64,000 nucleotides of DNA from Akkermansia sp. (GCA_017555025.1 JAFZHC010000018.1:37066-101065); one strand, 5' to 3'; positions 9,231 through 18,129 are shown, numbered from the stretch's first letter. The notes: generated by a model not told the origin, from the letters alone. Program-made: numbers and translations.

Positions 9231-9262
9231 GCCCCCGCGGAGCAGGGCTCGGCGGGGGCGGG
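9231..9262. repeat. 32-bp hairpin repeat, copy 2
   Basis: Identical to 8229-8260. It lies 25 bp beyond the stop codon of the phosphorylase gene, in the orientation in which copy 1 follows rhuM, so both copies sit at 3' ends of minus-strand genes. They bracket rhuM as direct repeats. Confidence 0.85.
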
Positions 9263-9287
9263 AAAGGTGAGGTGTGTAAGTGGTGGC

Positions 9288-10964
9288 TTACACGTTGTAC
9301 ATCTTGGTATAGTACTCATCGGCCATGCGATCGGAGTTGAAGGCGGGGTCGATGTCCTCCATCGCGTTGAAGACGATGTCGTTCCAGCTATCGCGGTTGT
9401 CGTAGTAGAGGGGGAGTACCTTGGATTCGAGGATGTTGTAGAAGTGGTCGCGGTCGGAGCGGTCGCGAGCTTCGGGGGAGAGGCCTTCCTTGGCTTCGGG
9501 AATCATGAAGCAGTTCTGGCCGTCGCGGGCGAACTCGCGCACCCAGCCATCGTTGGTGGAGATGGTGATGGTGCCGTTCATGGCGGCGGACATACCGGAG
9601 GTGCCGGAGGCCTCGCGGGTGACAACGGGGTTGTTGAGCCAGATGTCGGCGCCGTTCTTGAGCAGGCGGGAGAGGGCGAGCTCATAACCGGTGAGTACGG
9701 CGCAGCGCGGGTATTTCTCGCTGAGCTTGTTAAGCTTGTTGAAAATGTCCACGGCCGTGAAGTCGGTGGGGTAGGGTTTGCCGGCCCAAATCATCTGCAC
9801 GGGGCGGTTGGTGCGCTGGAGCATGCGCTCGAACATGACCGGGTTTTCTGTAATGAGGGCGGGGCGCTTGTAAGCGGCAAAGCGGCGTGCCCATACGATG
9901 GTGAGGGTGTCCTGATCGAAGAGATGGCCGGTTTGCTCGCCTACCATACGGAAGAGGTCTTTCTTGAGGGCACGCTTGCGAGCCATGAAGGCGCGTTTGT
10001 CGCGGGCAGCAAAGGCCTCGGCCAGCTCGGCATCCTGCCAGTAGGAGACATTCTGAGCGTTGGTTACATGGGTGATGGGGCAGATGTCGCTATAGCCCTG
10101 CCACATCTGGCGGGAGACTTCGCCGTGCAGTTCGCTGACGCCGTTGGCCATGTGCGAGAGGCGCAGGGCAGCGAGGGTGTAGTTGAACGTTTGCTCGTTG
10201 GGGTCGAGCTTGAGCATGCTGCGCACCTGGTCGAGGGAGAGGCCATCGAAGAAAGAGAAGTTGGCCATGAGGTTGATATCCATCTTCTCGTTACCGGCTT
10301 CCTCGGGGGTGTGAGTGGTGAAGACGAAGCGCTTGCGCACTTCCTCCACGTTGCCGCCGTTGCGGGCGAGCATGTTGAAGGCAGCGCCGATGGCGTGAGC
10401 CTCGTTCATGTGGTAAATCTCGGGTTCTACGCCGAGCTCCTCAAAGAGTCGGGCACCACCCTGACCCAGCACGATGTACTGGGAGATGCGGGTCATGGGG
10501 TTGCTGTCGTACAGGCGCTGGGTGATGGAGCGGCTGATGGCGTCGTTCTCCGGCAGGTCGGTGCTCAGGAAGAACATGGGAGCGGTGTCGAACACCTCGG
10601 GGCGCAGGTAGTAAGCCTTAACCCACACGGGGGTGTTGCAGATGTTGATGAGGAACTTGAGGTTGTGATCCTCGAGGAAGGCATATTCCTTCTTGCGGTA
10701 CTGTACAGCCATCGAGCCGTCTTCGGCGCGAATCTGGTTGTAATAGCCGTAGGACCAGAGGATACCGACGCCTACGAGGTTTTGGCGCAGGGTACCTGCT
10801 GAGCGCATGTGGGAGCCCGCAAGGTAGCCAAGGCCGCCGGAGTAGATTTTGAAAACGTTGTCAATGGCGTACTCCATGCAGAAGTAAGCCACAGATTTGC
10901 TGTACTTGGGGTCAATCTCGTACGGATGGGCGTACTGAGCCGGTAAAAAAGAGGAGGTGCTCAT
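9288..10964 (-). CDS. glgP: Alpha-glucan phosphorylase-like protein (GT35), PLP lysine missing
   Basis: The 558-residue protein matches the short bacterial alpha-glucan phosphorylase group: AYFCMEYAIDNVF and YSGGLGYLAG at the N-terminus, HMNEAHAIGAAF, TTHTPEEAGNEK, WARRFAAYKRPALI, IWAGKPYP and LNNPVVTREASGTSGM towards the C-terminus. These enzymes release glucose 1-phosphate from storage glucan using pyridoxal phosphate bound to a lysine in G-T-x-x-M-K. Here Ser459 occupies that lysine position (GTSGMSAAMNG); I re-read the codon as TCC. The N-terminal loop also departs from the usual L-A-G-D-x-x-K (here LAGSHMR). The protein is complete in length, so this is not simple decay. It may be a changed-function or regulatory homologue. 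No other glycogen gene is adjacent. Confidence 0.85.
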   Translation of the reverse strand: MSTSSFLPAQYAHPYEIDPKYSKSVAYFCMEYAIDNVFKIYSGGLGYLAGSHMRSAGTLRQNLVGVGILWSYGYYNQIRAEDGSMAVQYRKKEYAFLEDHNLKFLINICNTPVWVKAYYLRPEVFDTAPMFFLSTDLPENDAISRSITQRLYDSNPMTRISQYIVLGQGGARLFEELGVEPEIYHMNEAHAIGAAFNMLARNGGNVEEVRKRFVFTTHTPEEAGNEKMDINLMANFSFFDGLSLDQVRSMLKLDPNEQTFNYTLAALRLSHMANGVSELHGEVSRQMWQGYSDICPITHVTNAQNVSYWQDAELAEAFAARDKRAFMARKRALKKDLFRMVGEQTGHLFDQDTLTIVWARRFAAYKRPALITENPVMFERMLQRTNRPVQMIWAGKPYPTDFTAVDIFNKLNKLSEKYPRCAVLTGYELALSRLLKNGADIWLNNPVVTREASGTSGMSAAMNGTITISTNDGWVREFARDGQNCFMIPEAKEGLSPEARDRSDRDHFYNILESKVLPLYYDNRDSWNDIVFNAMEDIDPAFNSDRMADEYYTKMYNV

Positions 10965-11090
10965 CTTTTGGTATATATCTTTTTCGCGTTTAGATGTGGA
11001 GCCGCGAGCCCGATAGCAAAAGCGCGTTCCACAGTCGCCATTTATACACTAACACGGTGCTTCGGGAAAGAAAAAAATGCGCCATGTTGA

Positions 11091-11148
11091 GGTACGAGGC
11101 GAGATTTTCTCTTTTTGGCGGATTTTCGGAAATATCTCACCTCGTACC
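11091..11148. repeat. Inverted repeat with 15-bp arms
   Basis: GGTACGAGGCGAGAT (11091-11105) faces ATCTCACCTCGTACC (11134-11148), with one mismatch and a 28-nt loop. It lies just beyond the stop of the small gene at 11161-11388. Beyond the stem, on the minus strand, is GCGCATTTTTTTC. It could be that gene's terminator or an operator; the 10965-11160 gap holds nothing else I can name. Confidence 0.6.
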
Positions 11149-11160
11149 CGGTGTTATTTT

Positions 11161-11388
11161 TCATGCCTGCGAGGCAAATGAGGTGCCGTTGCCTGTGGCA
11201 TCGATGTGCTGCACCAGCTCGAAGAGGTTGAGTGCGGCAACGTCTTCTTGCTCGACATAGCGTAGAAAGTCTTCCAGGGCGGCGGCGATGAAAGCGGTGC
11301 GGCTCTCGGAAGTGAGAGCGAGCATGGCATTTTCGAGGCGTGCACGCTGAGAAGCGGAACAACGGAATGTGATGGATTTCTGATTCAT
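11161..11388 (-). CDS. Small ribbon-helix-helix-like protein
   Basis: I chose the ATG at 11386-11388, giving 75 residues that start MNQKSITFRCSASQRARLEN. Starting 27 codons earlier would add a hydrophobic stretch unlike a DNA-binding protein. The pattern (a basic beta strand KSITFRC, then two helices with a turn near LTSESRTAFIAAALEDFLRY) resembles ribbon-helix-helix/Arc-type antitoxin or repressor folds. The tail (about 25 residues) is acidic. There is no toxin-like gene beside it. The call rests on pattern only. Confidence 0.5.
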   Translation of the reverse strand: MNQKSITFRCSASQRARLENAMLALTSESRTAFIAAALEDFLRYVEQEDVAALNLFELVQHIDATGNGTSFASQA

Positions 11389-11495
11389 GGCAGCTGCAGA
11401 ATAGCAGATAAAAACGAGGGGGTGAAGTAGAGTTACAAGTATTGCACCTAATATCTGTTGCCCGGTCACAAAAGGCGATATATGATGGCGACGCT

Positions 11496-11786
11496 ATGAA
11501 GCAGATACGCAATATCACTCGTTTCACCTATGAGTTCACATCCTTTCAGGGATGGAGGGTTACACTGTGCCGCAACCAGCTGCACTTTACTCGTTATTTT
11601 TCTGATAAACAATACGGCAGCGAGAGCAAATCGCTCGAGGCTGCCGTAGAAACCCGTAACAAGGTGCTGGAGTGCCTGCGCCGCTACCCGGGTAAGCCTG
11701 AGCTGGCTTTTGCCGAGTGCCGTGAGGAGCAGCCCATAAGCTGTTACCCCAGCGGTTTACGCCCCCGTAAACTTGCTAGGAACTGA
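11496..11786 (+). CDS. Small AP2-like DNA-binding protein
   Basis: This 96-residue protein starts MKQIRNITRFTYEFTSFQGW. An upstream in-frame ATG exists at 11442, but the closest paralogue (50937-51203) starts at this place. The body matches the bacterial AP2-like domain: a GWRV strand, RNQLHFTRYFSDKQYGS, then a helix (SLEAAVETRNKVLECLRRY). AP2 domains are about 60-residue DNA-binding folds found in homing endonucleases, phage integrases and plant transcription factors. Stand-alone bacterial forms have no established role. The two copies in this window share NITR-x-TYE-x-TSFQGWR. Confidence 0.7.
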   Translation: MKQIRNITRFTYEFTSFQGWRVTLCRNQLHFTRYFSDKQYGSESKSLEAAVETRNKVLECLRRYPGKPELAFAECREEQPISCYPSGLRPRKLARN

Positions 11787-11805
11787 GGGCGGCAGGTGGT
11801 GAGTC

Positions 11806-11851
11806 GCGCCCCCGGATGAGGCGGGTATGTCTGCCGGCTCCGGGGGTGCGC
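11806..11851. terminator. Hairpin between convergent genes
   Basis: CCCCCGGA (11809-11816) pairs with TCCGGGGG (11839-11846), with extra GCG/CGC pairing outside. It lies between the AP2 gene (plus) and gadB (minus), a place for a bidirectional terminator, but it has no clear T-run. Confidence 0.4.
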
Positions 11852-11871
11852 TCGCCATCGCACTTGTTGCG

Positions 11872-13260
11872 TCAGGTATGCTTGAAGGTCATGGCCTCTT
11901 GTTCCTCCACATGCTGTGCCGGGGCATGCTTGGCAAGAAAGTCCATAGCGCGTTTGACGTCTTCAATGAGCAGGGCTGCCATGTCCATGGTGAAGCCTCG
12001 GCGCACCATCACGCGCATGACCACCACATCTTCCACATTGGCCGGTAGGCTGAAGGCCGGTACTTGCCAGCCGCGCATGCGCAGACGGTCTGACAGCTCG
12101 TAGAGGTTATAGCCGGGGTTGTAACCTTTTTTCATACAGAAGCAGACGGCGGGGATGTCTGTCTCGGGGTTGCCGGTGGCGATGAACTCGAATTTACCGA
12201 GTTTTTTGAATTCCTTGTGCAGGTAGCGGGCTACGTTATAGGCAGCATCGTGAATGCGCTTGTAGCCATCCTTACCCAATCGGCTGAAGGTGTAGTACTG
12301 GGAGATAACCTGACCTGCGGGGCGTGAGAAGTTCAGCGCAATGGTCGGTACGCTGCCACCCAGGTAGTTGACGGCAAAGGTGAGGTCTTTGGGCAGGTCG
12401 GCAACATCTCGCCATATGACCCAGCCGCAGCCTACCGGTGCCAGCCCGTATTTGTGGCCGCTGGAGCTGATGGATTTAACACGCTTGAGGCGGAAGTCAA
12501 AGGGGATGTCCGGTGCGGTGAAGGGGGCAAGAAAACCACCACTGGCTGCGTCCACATGGACGTCGACATCCGGGCCGCCACCGGCTGCCAGGGCATCCAG
12601 CGCCTTGCAGATGGGCTCGGGGAATTCATATTGGCCGGTATAGGTTACACCAAAGGTCGGAACGACGCAGATGGTGTTTTCATCTACCCGCTTGAGCATT
12701 TCTTCTTCGTTCATGCAGTAGCAGGAGTGGCTCATGGGTACCTCGCGCATTTCCACATCCCAGTAGCGGCAGAACTTATGCCAGCATATCTGTACCGGGC
12801 CGCAGACCAAATTGGGTTTGTCGCAGGGTTTTCCTTCCTTGCGGCGGCGGGCTCGCCATCGCCAAAGTGCAGCCATGCCGCCCAGCATGCAGGCTTCGCT
12901 CGAGCCGATGGTGGAGCAACCTATGGGAGTTTGGTCGGCTGGTACATTCCAAAGATCGGCAATCATGCGTACACAGCGTTGCTCAATTTCGGCGCATTGC
13001 GGGTACTCATCTTTGTCAATCATATTTTTAGAGATGCTGATATCCATCAGCCTGTGTACCCAGGAGTCGTCCCAGGTCTGGCAGAAGGTAGCCAGATTCT
13101 GGCGGGCATTGCCATCCAGCAGCAGCTCGTCTTTAATCAGTTGAAAGGCATCTTCCGGGCGCATGGCCTGCTCGGGGAAATGGCTGGTGGGAAGTGGTTT
13201 TGCCACATCTGCCGAGCCGAAGATGCTCACCGTTTCGTTATCGGGGGTGCATTTTTTCAT
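11872..13260 (-). CDS. gadB: Glutamate decarboxylase (PLP-dependent)
   Basis: The enzyme decarboxylates glutamate to 4-aminobutyrate, consuming a proton. The start chosen (ATG 13258-13260, [16 protein letters not shown]) gives 462 residues, close to the 466 of E. coli GadB; longer in-frame extensions upstream run into the promoter region. Visible features include [33 protein letters not shown] and SSSGHKYG with the PLP-binding lysine at residue 270. The C-terminal tail ([15 protein letters not shown]) ends in the His-x-Thr close known from acid-regulated GadB. No gadC antiporter lies nearby. The divergent neighbour is an efflux adaptor. Confidence 0.95.
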   Translation of the reverse strand: MKKCTPDNETVSIFGSADVAKPLPTSHFPEQAMRPEDAFQLIKDELLLDGNARQNLATFCQTWDDSWVHRLMDISISKNMIDKDEYPQCAEIEQRCVRMIADLWNVPADQTPIGCSTIGSSEACMLGGMAALWRWRARRRKEGKPCDKPNLVCGPVQICWHKFCRYWDVEMREVPMSHSCYCMNEEEMLKRVDENTICVVPTFGVTYTGQYEFPEPICKALDALAAGGGPDVDVHVDAASGGFLAPFTAPDIPFDFRLKRVKSISSSGHKYGLAPVGCGWVIWRDVADLPKDLTFAVNYLGGSVPTIALNFSRPAGQVISQYYTFSRLGKDGYKRIHDAAYNVARYLHKEFKKLGKFEFIATGNPETDIPAVCFCMKKGYNPGYNLYELSDRLRMRGWQVPAFSLPANVEDVVVMRVMVRRGFTMDMAALLIEDVKRAMDFLAKHAPAQHVEEQEAMTFKHT

Positions 13261-13383
13261 GGTCGTTGGGTGAGATGACTCTGTGGGGCGATGTGTGCAA
13301 AAACGCATATATCCAGTTGAAGGGGGGTGTCTTTTGCCTGTTTTTGAGAAAGGGGCGGGGGGTGGTGCGTCATATACGGCGAG

Positions 13384-14487
13384 ATGTGGAGGAACTGTAT
13401 CATTTCTGTGTTGGCAGCGTTGCTGCTCTGGGCTTGTGGCGAGGATGCAGGGCAGCGCGCTGCTGCACAGTTGCCGGTGTACACGGTAAAGGTGGCTTCG
13501 CCGCAGACGGGCAGCGTGGCTGAATATCGTGAGTGGGTTGGCCGGCTGGAAGGCTTGGTAAGTGCGGCCGTCTTGCCCCAGGTGAGTGGTTATGTGGCGG
13601 AACGCTTCTTTACCAATGGTGCCTTCGTCAAGGCCGGCGAGGTACTTTATAAGATAGATTCCACCCTTTACGAGCAGGCTCTGGACGAGGCTGAAGCCAG
13701 GCTGGCACAGGCTGCCGCTAATGAAAAGGAGGCTGCTCAGCACTTGGCATACAATGAACCGCTGGCCAAGGCCGGTGCTATTTCGCGCCAGTCTCTCACC
13801 GATGCTCAGCAACAATTGCTGGCGGCTCAGGCAGCCTTGGCCTCAGCGCAGGCTGCGGTGGCTCAGGCTCGTACAAATGTAGGTTATTGCACACTCAAGG
13901 CACCTGTGGATGGTATTGTCGGTTTTGCTCGGGCTGATGTAGGAAGTTATGTATCGCCCGGCGGTAACCCGCTGGTGTTGGTGAATAGCATGAACCCCAT
14001 ACGTGTGCAATTCAGCATCAGCGAGCAGGATTGGTTAAACCAAGGGGGCTCCGGTGGTGCTTTGCACCCGGGGGCTGAGGTGCAATTGCTGCTGGCTAAT
14101 GGTGAGCCCTATGCCTACCCGGCAACAATTGAAGGCGTCAATAATGAAGTTTCGGCAACGACCGGCTCGCTGTTGCTGGATGCCCGAACCCTGAATCCCG
14201 GCGATTTGTTACGTCCCGGCATGTTTGTACGTGTGCGTGTGTGCTCTGCTGAGCATCAGCATGCGCTGCTGGTACCGGTGGGTGCCATCGTCAATATTCA
14301 GGGCAAAAGCATGTTGATTGAGGTTGATGACAAAGGCAGCGCCTCGCTTGTGCCTGTCAGCGTCGGTCTGCAACAGGATGGCATGGTGGCGGTAACAGGA
14401 GCGGTTTCGCCCACCTCGCGCATTGTGGTAAGCGGTACCCAGCAGGCGCTGATGGCGGTGAACGGGCGAGCTAAGCTGGAGTTCTGA
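13384..14487 (+). CDS. RND efflux periplasmic adaptor (membrane fusion protein), orphan
   Basis: This 367-residue protein has a lipoprotein-type leader (LLLWACGED, Cys at about residue 18). It then shows the HlyD/AcrA architecture: a barrel-sandwich half ([19 protein letters not shown]), a coiled-coil hairpin of Ala/Gln-rich helices at about 100-160, the returning half ([20 protein letters not shown]), beta-barrel and membrane-proximal domains. In E. coli-type pumps such proteins bridge an RND transporter and an outer-membrane channel. Neither is adjacent: a rubrerythrin gene follows on the other strand. It is divergent from gadB across 123 bp. Confidence 0.85.
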   Translation: MWRNCIISVLAALLLWACGEDAGQRAAAQLPVYTVKVASPQTGSVAEYREWVGRLEGLVSAAVLPQVSGYVAERFFTNGAFVKAGEVLYKIDSTLYEQALDEAEARLAQAAANEKEAAQHLAYNEPLAKAGAISRQSLTDAQQQLLAAQAALASAQAAVAQARTNVGYCTLKAPVDGIVGFARADVGSYVSPGGNPLVLVNSMNPIRVQFSISEQDWLNQGGSGGALHPGAEVQLLLANGEPYAYPATIEGVNNEVSATTGSLLLDARTLNPGDLLRPGMFVRVRVCSAEHQHALLVPVGAIVNIQGKSMLIEVDDKGSASLVPVSVGLQQDGMVAVTGAVSPTSRIVVSGTQQALMAVNGRAKLEF

Positions 14488-14551
14488 TGTAAGGAACGGA
14501 GCAACGCTTAGCATGGTGGCGGGCGTGGAATTCGCTTGTCGACAACAAAAA

Positions 14552-14573
14552 AGCCCCCTTTTGCAAGGGGGCT
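14552..14573 (-). terminator. Rho-independent terminator of the rubrerythrin gene
   Basis: AGCCCCCTT pairs with AAGGGGGCT around a TTGC loop; on the minus strand it is followed by a T-run (14545-14550). Confidence 0.85.
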
Positions 14574-14603
14574 ATGCCGGAACGAGCAGCCGCTCGTCGT
14601 TGC

Positions 14604-15149
14604 TTATTTACCGAAATAGCGCTTCAGCAGGCCATCGAAACCCTTACCGTGGCGAGCTTCGTCCTTGCACATTTCGTGCACGGTGTCGTGAATGGCATCG
14701 TAGCCGAGCTCCTTGGCGCGCTTGGCAATCATCAGCTTGCCGTTGCAGGCGCCGAACTCCGCATCCGCACGCATCTGTACGTTCTTTTCGGTGCTGTCGG
14801 TGAGCACCTCGCCCAGCAGCTCTGCAAACTTGGCAGCGTGCTCGGCCTCCTCAAAGGCGTAACGGCGGAAGGCTTCGGCTACTTCAGGGTAGCCCTCTCG
14901 CTCGGCCTGGCGGCTCATGGCAAGGTACATACCCACCTCGCAGCATTCACCCGTAAAATTGTCGCGAAGACCCTGTACTACTTCAGCATCCAGCCCCTTG
15001 GCCACACCCACACGGTGTTCATCGGCATAAACCTTCTCGGCGCCCTCCTCGATTTCGATGAATGTATCGACGCCGCAAACGGGGCATACCTCAGGCATGG
15101 TGTCGCTCTCGATGACTTCGCCGCAAATGGTGCACTGGTACTTTTTCAT
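14604..15149 (-). CDS. Reverse rubrerythrin (peroxide-scavenging diiron protein)
   Basis: The 181 residues start with a rubredoxin-type iron site (YQCTICG at 4-10, VCPVCG at 21-26) followed by a ferritin-like four-helix diiron domain with repeated E-x-x-H ([18 protein letters not shown]). This N-terminal rubredoxin order is that of reverse rubrerythrins, which reduce hydrogen peroxide and help strict anaerobes survive oxygen. A strong promoter and a terminator frame it as a single-gene unit. Confidence 0.9.
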   Translation of the reverse strand: MKKYQCTICGEVIESDTMPEVCPVCGVDTFIEIEEGAEKVYADEHRVGVAKGLDAEVVQGLRDNFTGECCEVGMYLAMSRQAEREGYPEVAEAFRRYAFEEAEHAAKFAELLGEVLTDSTEKNVQMRADAEFGACNGKLMIAKRAKELGYDAIHDTVHEMCKDEARHGKGFDGLLKRYFGK

Positions 15150-15208
15150 AATCGTGTATGTAGGTTGTGTGTTTGTCTGTTTGTCGCTTTTTGAATGGCG
15201 ACACGCAA

Positions 15209-15237
15209 AATATAGGGGAAAAATAGGAATATGTCAA
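15209..15237 (-). promoter_or_regulatory. Sigma70-type promoter of the rubrerythrin gene
   Basis: Minus strand TTGACA (15232-15237) and TATATT (15209-15214) with a 17-bp spacer, giving a leader of about 50 nt. Confidence 0.8.
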
Positions 15238-15376
15238 GTAATTTTTAGAAAGATTCTAATAAGAAATGATTTTTTTCTGAAAAACGGGTTAAAAATCGGG
15301 GTGGCGGGGGCTTTTCTGGGCTATTATGGAGGAGAGCGAGCTTGACGGCGCAGGATGGGCGTGGTAGAGTGGGGCA

Positions 15377-16345
15377 ATGATGAAGATGCGCGACAGGCTG
15401 ATGTGGCCCGAGGCGGAGTGGGATGTCTCGGGCGCGTTTGCGAAAGATGCGGTATTATTTCGATTTCACGATTTTTGCCGGGAGAAGCTGGGCTACGCGC
15501 CCTTTGCGGTAGTGCATGGTTCACCGTTGTTCCGGTGGAACTGCGGGCGGGTACTGGGCATGCTGCAGCGCACGGAGCAGGAGATATCGACGGCCGCCGT
15601 CGGTTATGTGAAGCGCGGCATACCGGTAGACCTGACCTTTACCAATCCCGGACTTCAGGCTTCCGACATGAAGAATATGCTGGGTAATCGCCTGTTGAGT
15701 TACTTTGCTTCGCAGAGCAATAAGACAGTGCGCCATGCCGTCATCATCGGTTCGGATGCGCTTTACGACCATGTGAAGGCCAATTATCCGCAGCTGGGCA
15801 CGGTATCGTCTATCTTGCGTATTACCTGTGATGGCGGACGAGGAAAACTCAGTTCCTACTTGAAATTGGCCGAGAAATACGACAAGGTGATGATTCATCC
15901 CGACGATGTGTTCAATTACGACATGCTGGAGCAGCTGGAGGAGAAGGACCGCTATGAGCTTATTCTGAACGAATATTGTATGCGTAATTGCCCGATGCGT
16001 GCTTACCACTACACCACCATGTCAGAGCAGGCCTTTGATATTGATGGCTACGATACGACAAAATTTTACAAAGCGCTGGAGCGTAACGGCTGCCGTAACC
16101 TGAAGGCCATGCTGACAGATCCGAGGGTGGGGGTGTCGGCACTAACCACGCCGGAAATCCGGCGCCTGTACGACATGGGATTCCGTAAATTTAAACTACA
16201 GGGGCGTGCTCACCCCAATGCTATGCCGCTCATCAATGATTTGTTGCGCTTTATGTTGCCGCCAGAGAATGAAGCCGACACTTTGTGGTTGGAGCTGAGC
16301 ACGGCAATGCTGGAAAGTTTCACCCCGCTGACTGTTGAAGCATGA
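15377..16345 (+). CDS. Unknown, possibly U32-like TIM-barrel protein with a Cys pair
   Basis: I do not recognise this 322-residue protein with certainty. Alternating strands and helices (PVDLTFTNPGL, RHAVIIGSDALYD, DKVMIHPDDVF, LILNEYC) suggest a TIM barrel. The block N198-E-Y-C201-M-R-N-C205-P-M-R208-x-x-H211 resembles the asparagine/cysteine-containing region of U32 peptidase-like proteins, some of which bind Fe-S clusters. The gene overlaps the next by 4 bp (ATGA). The next protein is a paralogue without the second cysteine. A start at the third Met (MRDRLMW) is possible. Confidence 0.6.
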   Translation: MMKMRDRLMWPEAEWDVSGAFAKDAVLFRFHDFCREKLGYAPFAVVHGSPLFRWNCGRVLGMLQRTEQEISTAAVGYVKRGIPVDLTFTNPGLQASDMKNMLGNRLLSYFASQSNKTVRHAVIIGSDALYDHVKANYPQLGTVSSILRITCDGGRGKLSSYLKLAEKYDKVMIHPDDVFNYDMLEQLEEKDRYELILNEYCMRNCPMRAYHYTTMSEQAFDIDGYDTTKFYKALERNGCRNLKAMLTDPRVGVSALTTPEIRRLYDMGFRKFKLQGRAHPNAMPLINDLLRFMLPPENEADTLWLELSTAMLESFTPLTVEA

Positions 16346-17331
16346 ACACCGATTATCTGATAAAGGATTATATGCCCCGTGCCCGATGGAGTGTGGGCGG
16401 CGGTTTGTTGCATGGGCGTACCATGCTGCAACTGTGCGAGGGTATTGCGCAGGAAATGCGTGATATTCGCAGCCTGAGCTATCTTCATGCCACGCCCTCC
16501 TGCGCCTGGAGTCTGGATTGGGCTGATCAGAGGTCGCTGACTACCCCGACCGGTTATCTCCGCATGTTGCAACTGGCTGCTGCGGCGCAGCAGGCGGTGT
16601 GTCTGAATTTTGATAACCCTTTTGTTGCTAAGGCTATGTTGGAAGACGGCTTCGGCCTCTTCCTGGTCAATGAGCTGTTGCAGCATAACCCTACGGGGCT
16701 GAATTGTGTGGCCGTGGCTGACGACCGAGTGGCTATGGAGCTGCGTCGGCAGTTCCCCTCGCTGCGCTTGATCGCTCACATGAATCGTTCCGTTTGTGAA
16801 GAGATCGAACCGGATGCCGCATTCTATAACCGCCTGCTGGATTTTTACCAAGAGGTGCAGCTCTACCCCGACTGCGCCCGCAATCCGGAGTTGGTGCGCT
16901 CCCTTAGTAAACCGGAGCGTTGCTGGGTGATTGTGAATGACCGTTGTCGTCGCGGTAGCAGGGCTGCTCACCGCGAGATGCTCCTCTTGCTGGCTCAGAT
17001 GAGGGTGCGCCCCTATGAGTTTTCCTTCAAAGTGCGCCGTCAGCAGCAGATGGAGGCATTGCTGTCACCACCCGGTGCACCCGGCAATACCTTCAGCCGC
17101 GATGAACTGAAAGCCCTGTATGCCGCCGGTTTGCGCTCTTTCCATGTGCAGGCGGAGCAATACCGCAACGGTATGACCCCCGCCTGGTTGCTGATGAGTT
17201 ATCTCGTGACTGCCGCACCTCAATACAGCAATATGCGAGCCCTTCTGACCTATAAGGTGCTCTCCTATCTCAATGGTGAGCAGCCTTCGCTGGCCAGCGG
17301 GCTGGAGCCTTTCTCCATGAGGTGGGAGTAA
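16342..17331 (+). CDS. Diverged paralogue of the preceding TIM-barrel-like protein
   Basis: The 329-residue product aligns by eye with 15377-16345: SYLHATPSCAWSLDW with FAVVHGSPLFRWNCG, CLNFDNPFVAKAML with DLTFTNPGLQASDM, and VIVNDRCRRGSRAAHRE with LILNEYCMRNCPMRAYH. The second cysteine of the C-x3-C pair is serine here, so any metal or cluster site is probably lost. The genes overlap by 4 bp and are probably translated together, which suggests a heteromeric pair with one catalytic and one support subunit. That is inference. Confidence 0.6.
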   Translation: MNTDYLIKDYMPRARWSVGGGLLHGRTMLQLCEGIAQEMRDIRSLSYLHATPSCAWSLDWADQRSLTTPTGYLRMLQLAAAAQQAVCLNFDNPFVAKAMLEDGFGLFLVNELLQHNPTGLNCVAVADDRVAMELRRQFPSLRLIAHMNRSVCEEIEPDAAFYNRLLDFYQEVQLYPDCARNPELVRSLSKPERCWVIVNDRCRRGSRAAHREMLLLLAQMRVRPYEFSFKVRRQQQMEALLSPPGAPGNTFSRDELKALYAAGLRSFHVQAEQYRNGMTPAWLLMSYLVTAAPQYSNMRALLTYKVLSYLNGEQPSLASGLEPFSMRWE

Positions 17332-17351
17332 CCCACAGCCTCAGTTACTGA

Positions 17352-17382
17352 CCGACGGCCGCCCTTAACCGGCGGCCGTCGG
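17352..17382 (+). terminator. Hairpin after the paralogue pair
   Basis: CCGACGGCCGCC pairs perfectly with GGCGGCCGTCGG over a 7-nt loop, 21 bp beyond the stop codon; there is no strong T-run. Confidence 0.6.
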
Positions 17383-17470
17383 CGTATACTGCGAGAACTT
17401 AGATAATGGTGCTTATGAAAAACGGGAGGGGGCTCCGCACTTTAGGCATGGAAAGGGTGTGCAAAGAAAA

Positions 17471-17500
17471 ATCCCTTTCATGTCGTAACATGAAAGGGAT
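17471..17500 (-). terminator. Terminator of tRNA-Leu
   Basis: ATCCCTTTCATG pairs with CATGAAAGGGAT over a TCGTAA loop, with a T-run on the minus strand, just beyond the tRNA 3' end. Confidence 0.85.
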
Positions 17501-17506
17501 TTCAGC

Positions 17507-17588
<82 letters not shown>

Positions 17589-17690
17589 ATCGGATTTCGC
17601 ACTTGGTGCGCCGCAACTATACACGAACGCGAGATGGATTGCAAGCCTTTTTTTGCAAAAAAGTGATTTTTTATCAAAAAAGGCAGATTT

Positions 17691-18101
17691 TTATCGGCGG
17701 ATGGAGCCGGAATAGCTGCCATTGGCGCCGTAAAAATGGGTGTTGCCACCCGGTGTGGTGTGGGAACTGCCTTTGTAGGCGCCGTTCGAGCCGTAGTAGC
17801 GGGTTTGCCCGGCAGAGCTCTGACTGCTGCCTTTATAGGAGCCGTTGGAACCGTAGAAACGAGTGGTGCCACCGGCGGAAGATTGTGAATGTCCCTTATA
17901 GCTGCCGTTGGCTCCGTAGTAGTGAGTGGTGCCGTTGGGGCCGGTGTGGGAGCGCCCTTGGTAGGAGCCATCGGCACCGTAGAAATGTTTAGTGCCGTTG
18001 GGCCCATTCTGAATTTTTCCGGCGTAAGAACCGTTGGGGTTGTAGACATTCTGAGCCAGAGCCGATGTGCACAGCAGCAGGGCGATGAAGGTATTTCGCA
18101 T
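17691..18101 (-). CDS. Secreted Gly-Ser-Tyr repeat protein
   Basis: The start chosen is the ATG at 18099-18101, giving 136 residues with a signal peptide (MRNTFIALLLCTSALAQ). A longer in-frame extension is compositionally the antisense of the neighbouring repeat gene. The mature protein is six repeats of about 20-21 residues with the pattern x-G-S-Y-x-G-x-S-x5-G-x-T-x-[YF]-Y-G. These are probably extracellular beta repeats. Function is unknown. It is a tandem paralogue of 18130-18543, 28 bp away. Confidence 0.75.
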   Translation of the reverse strand: MRNTFIALLLCTSALAQNVYNPNGSYAGKIQNGPNGTKHFYGADGSYQGRSHTGPNGTTHYYGANGSYKGHSQSSAGGTTRFYGSNGSYKGSSQSSAGQTRYYGSNGAYKGSSHTTPGGNTHFYGANGSYSGSIRR

Positions 18102-18129
18102 GGGTAAAGTGTATGAAGTGGAGATGAAA

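Noticed and set aside
9267..10802. 511-residue open frame on the plus strand opposite the phosphorylase gene
   Set aside because: Composition is Gly/Val/His-rich as expected from the antisense of codon-biased GC-rich coding DNA; the minus-strand frame has clear family motifs.
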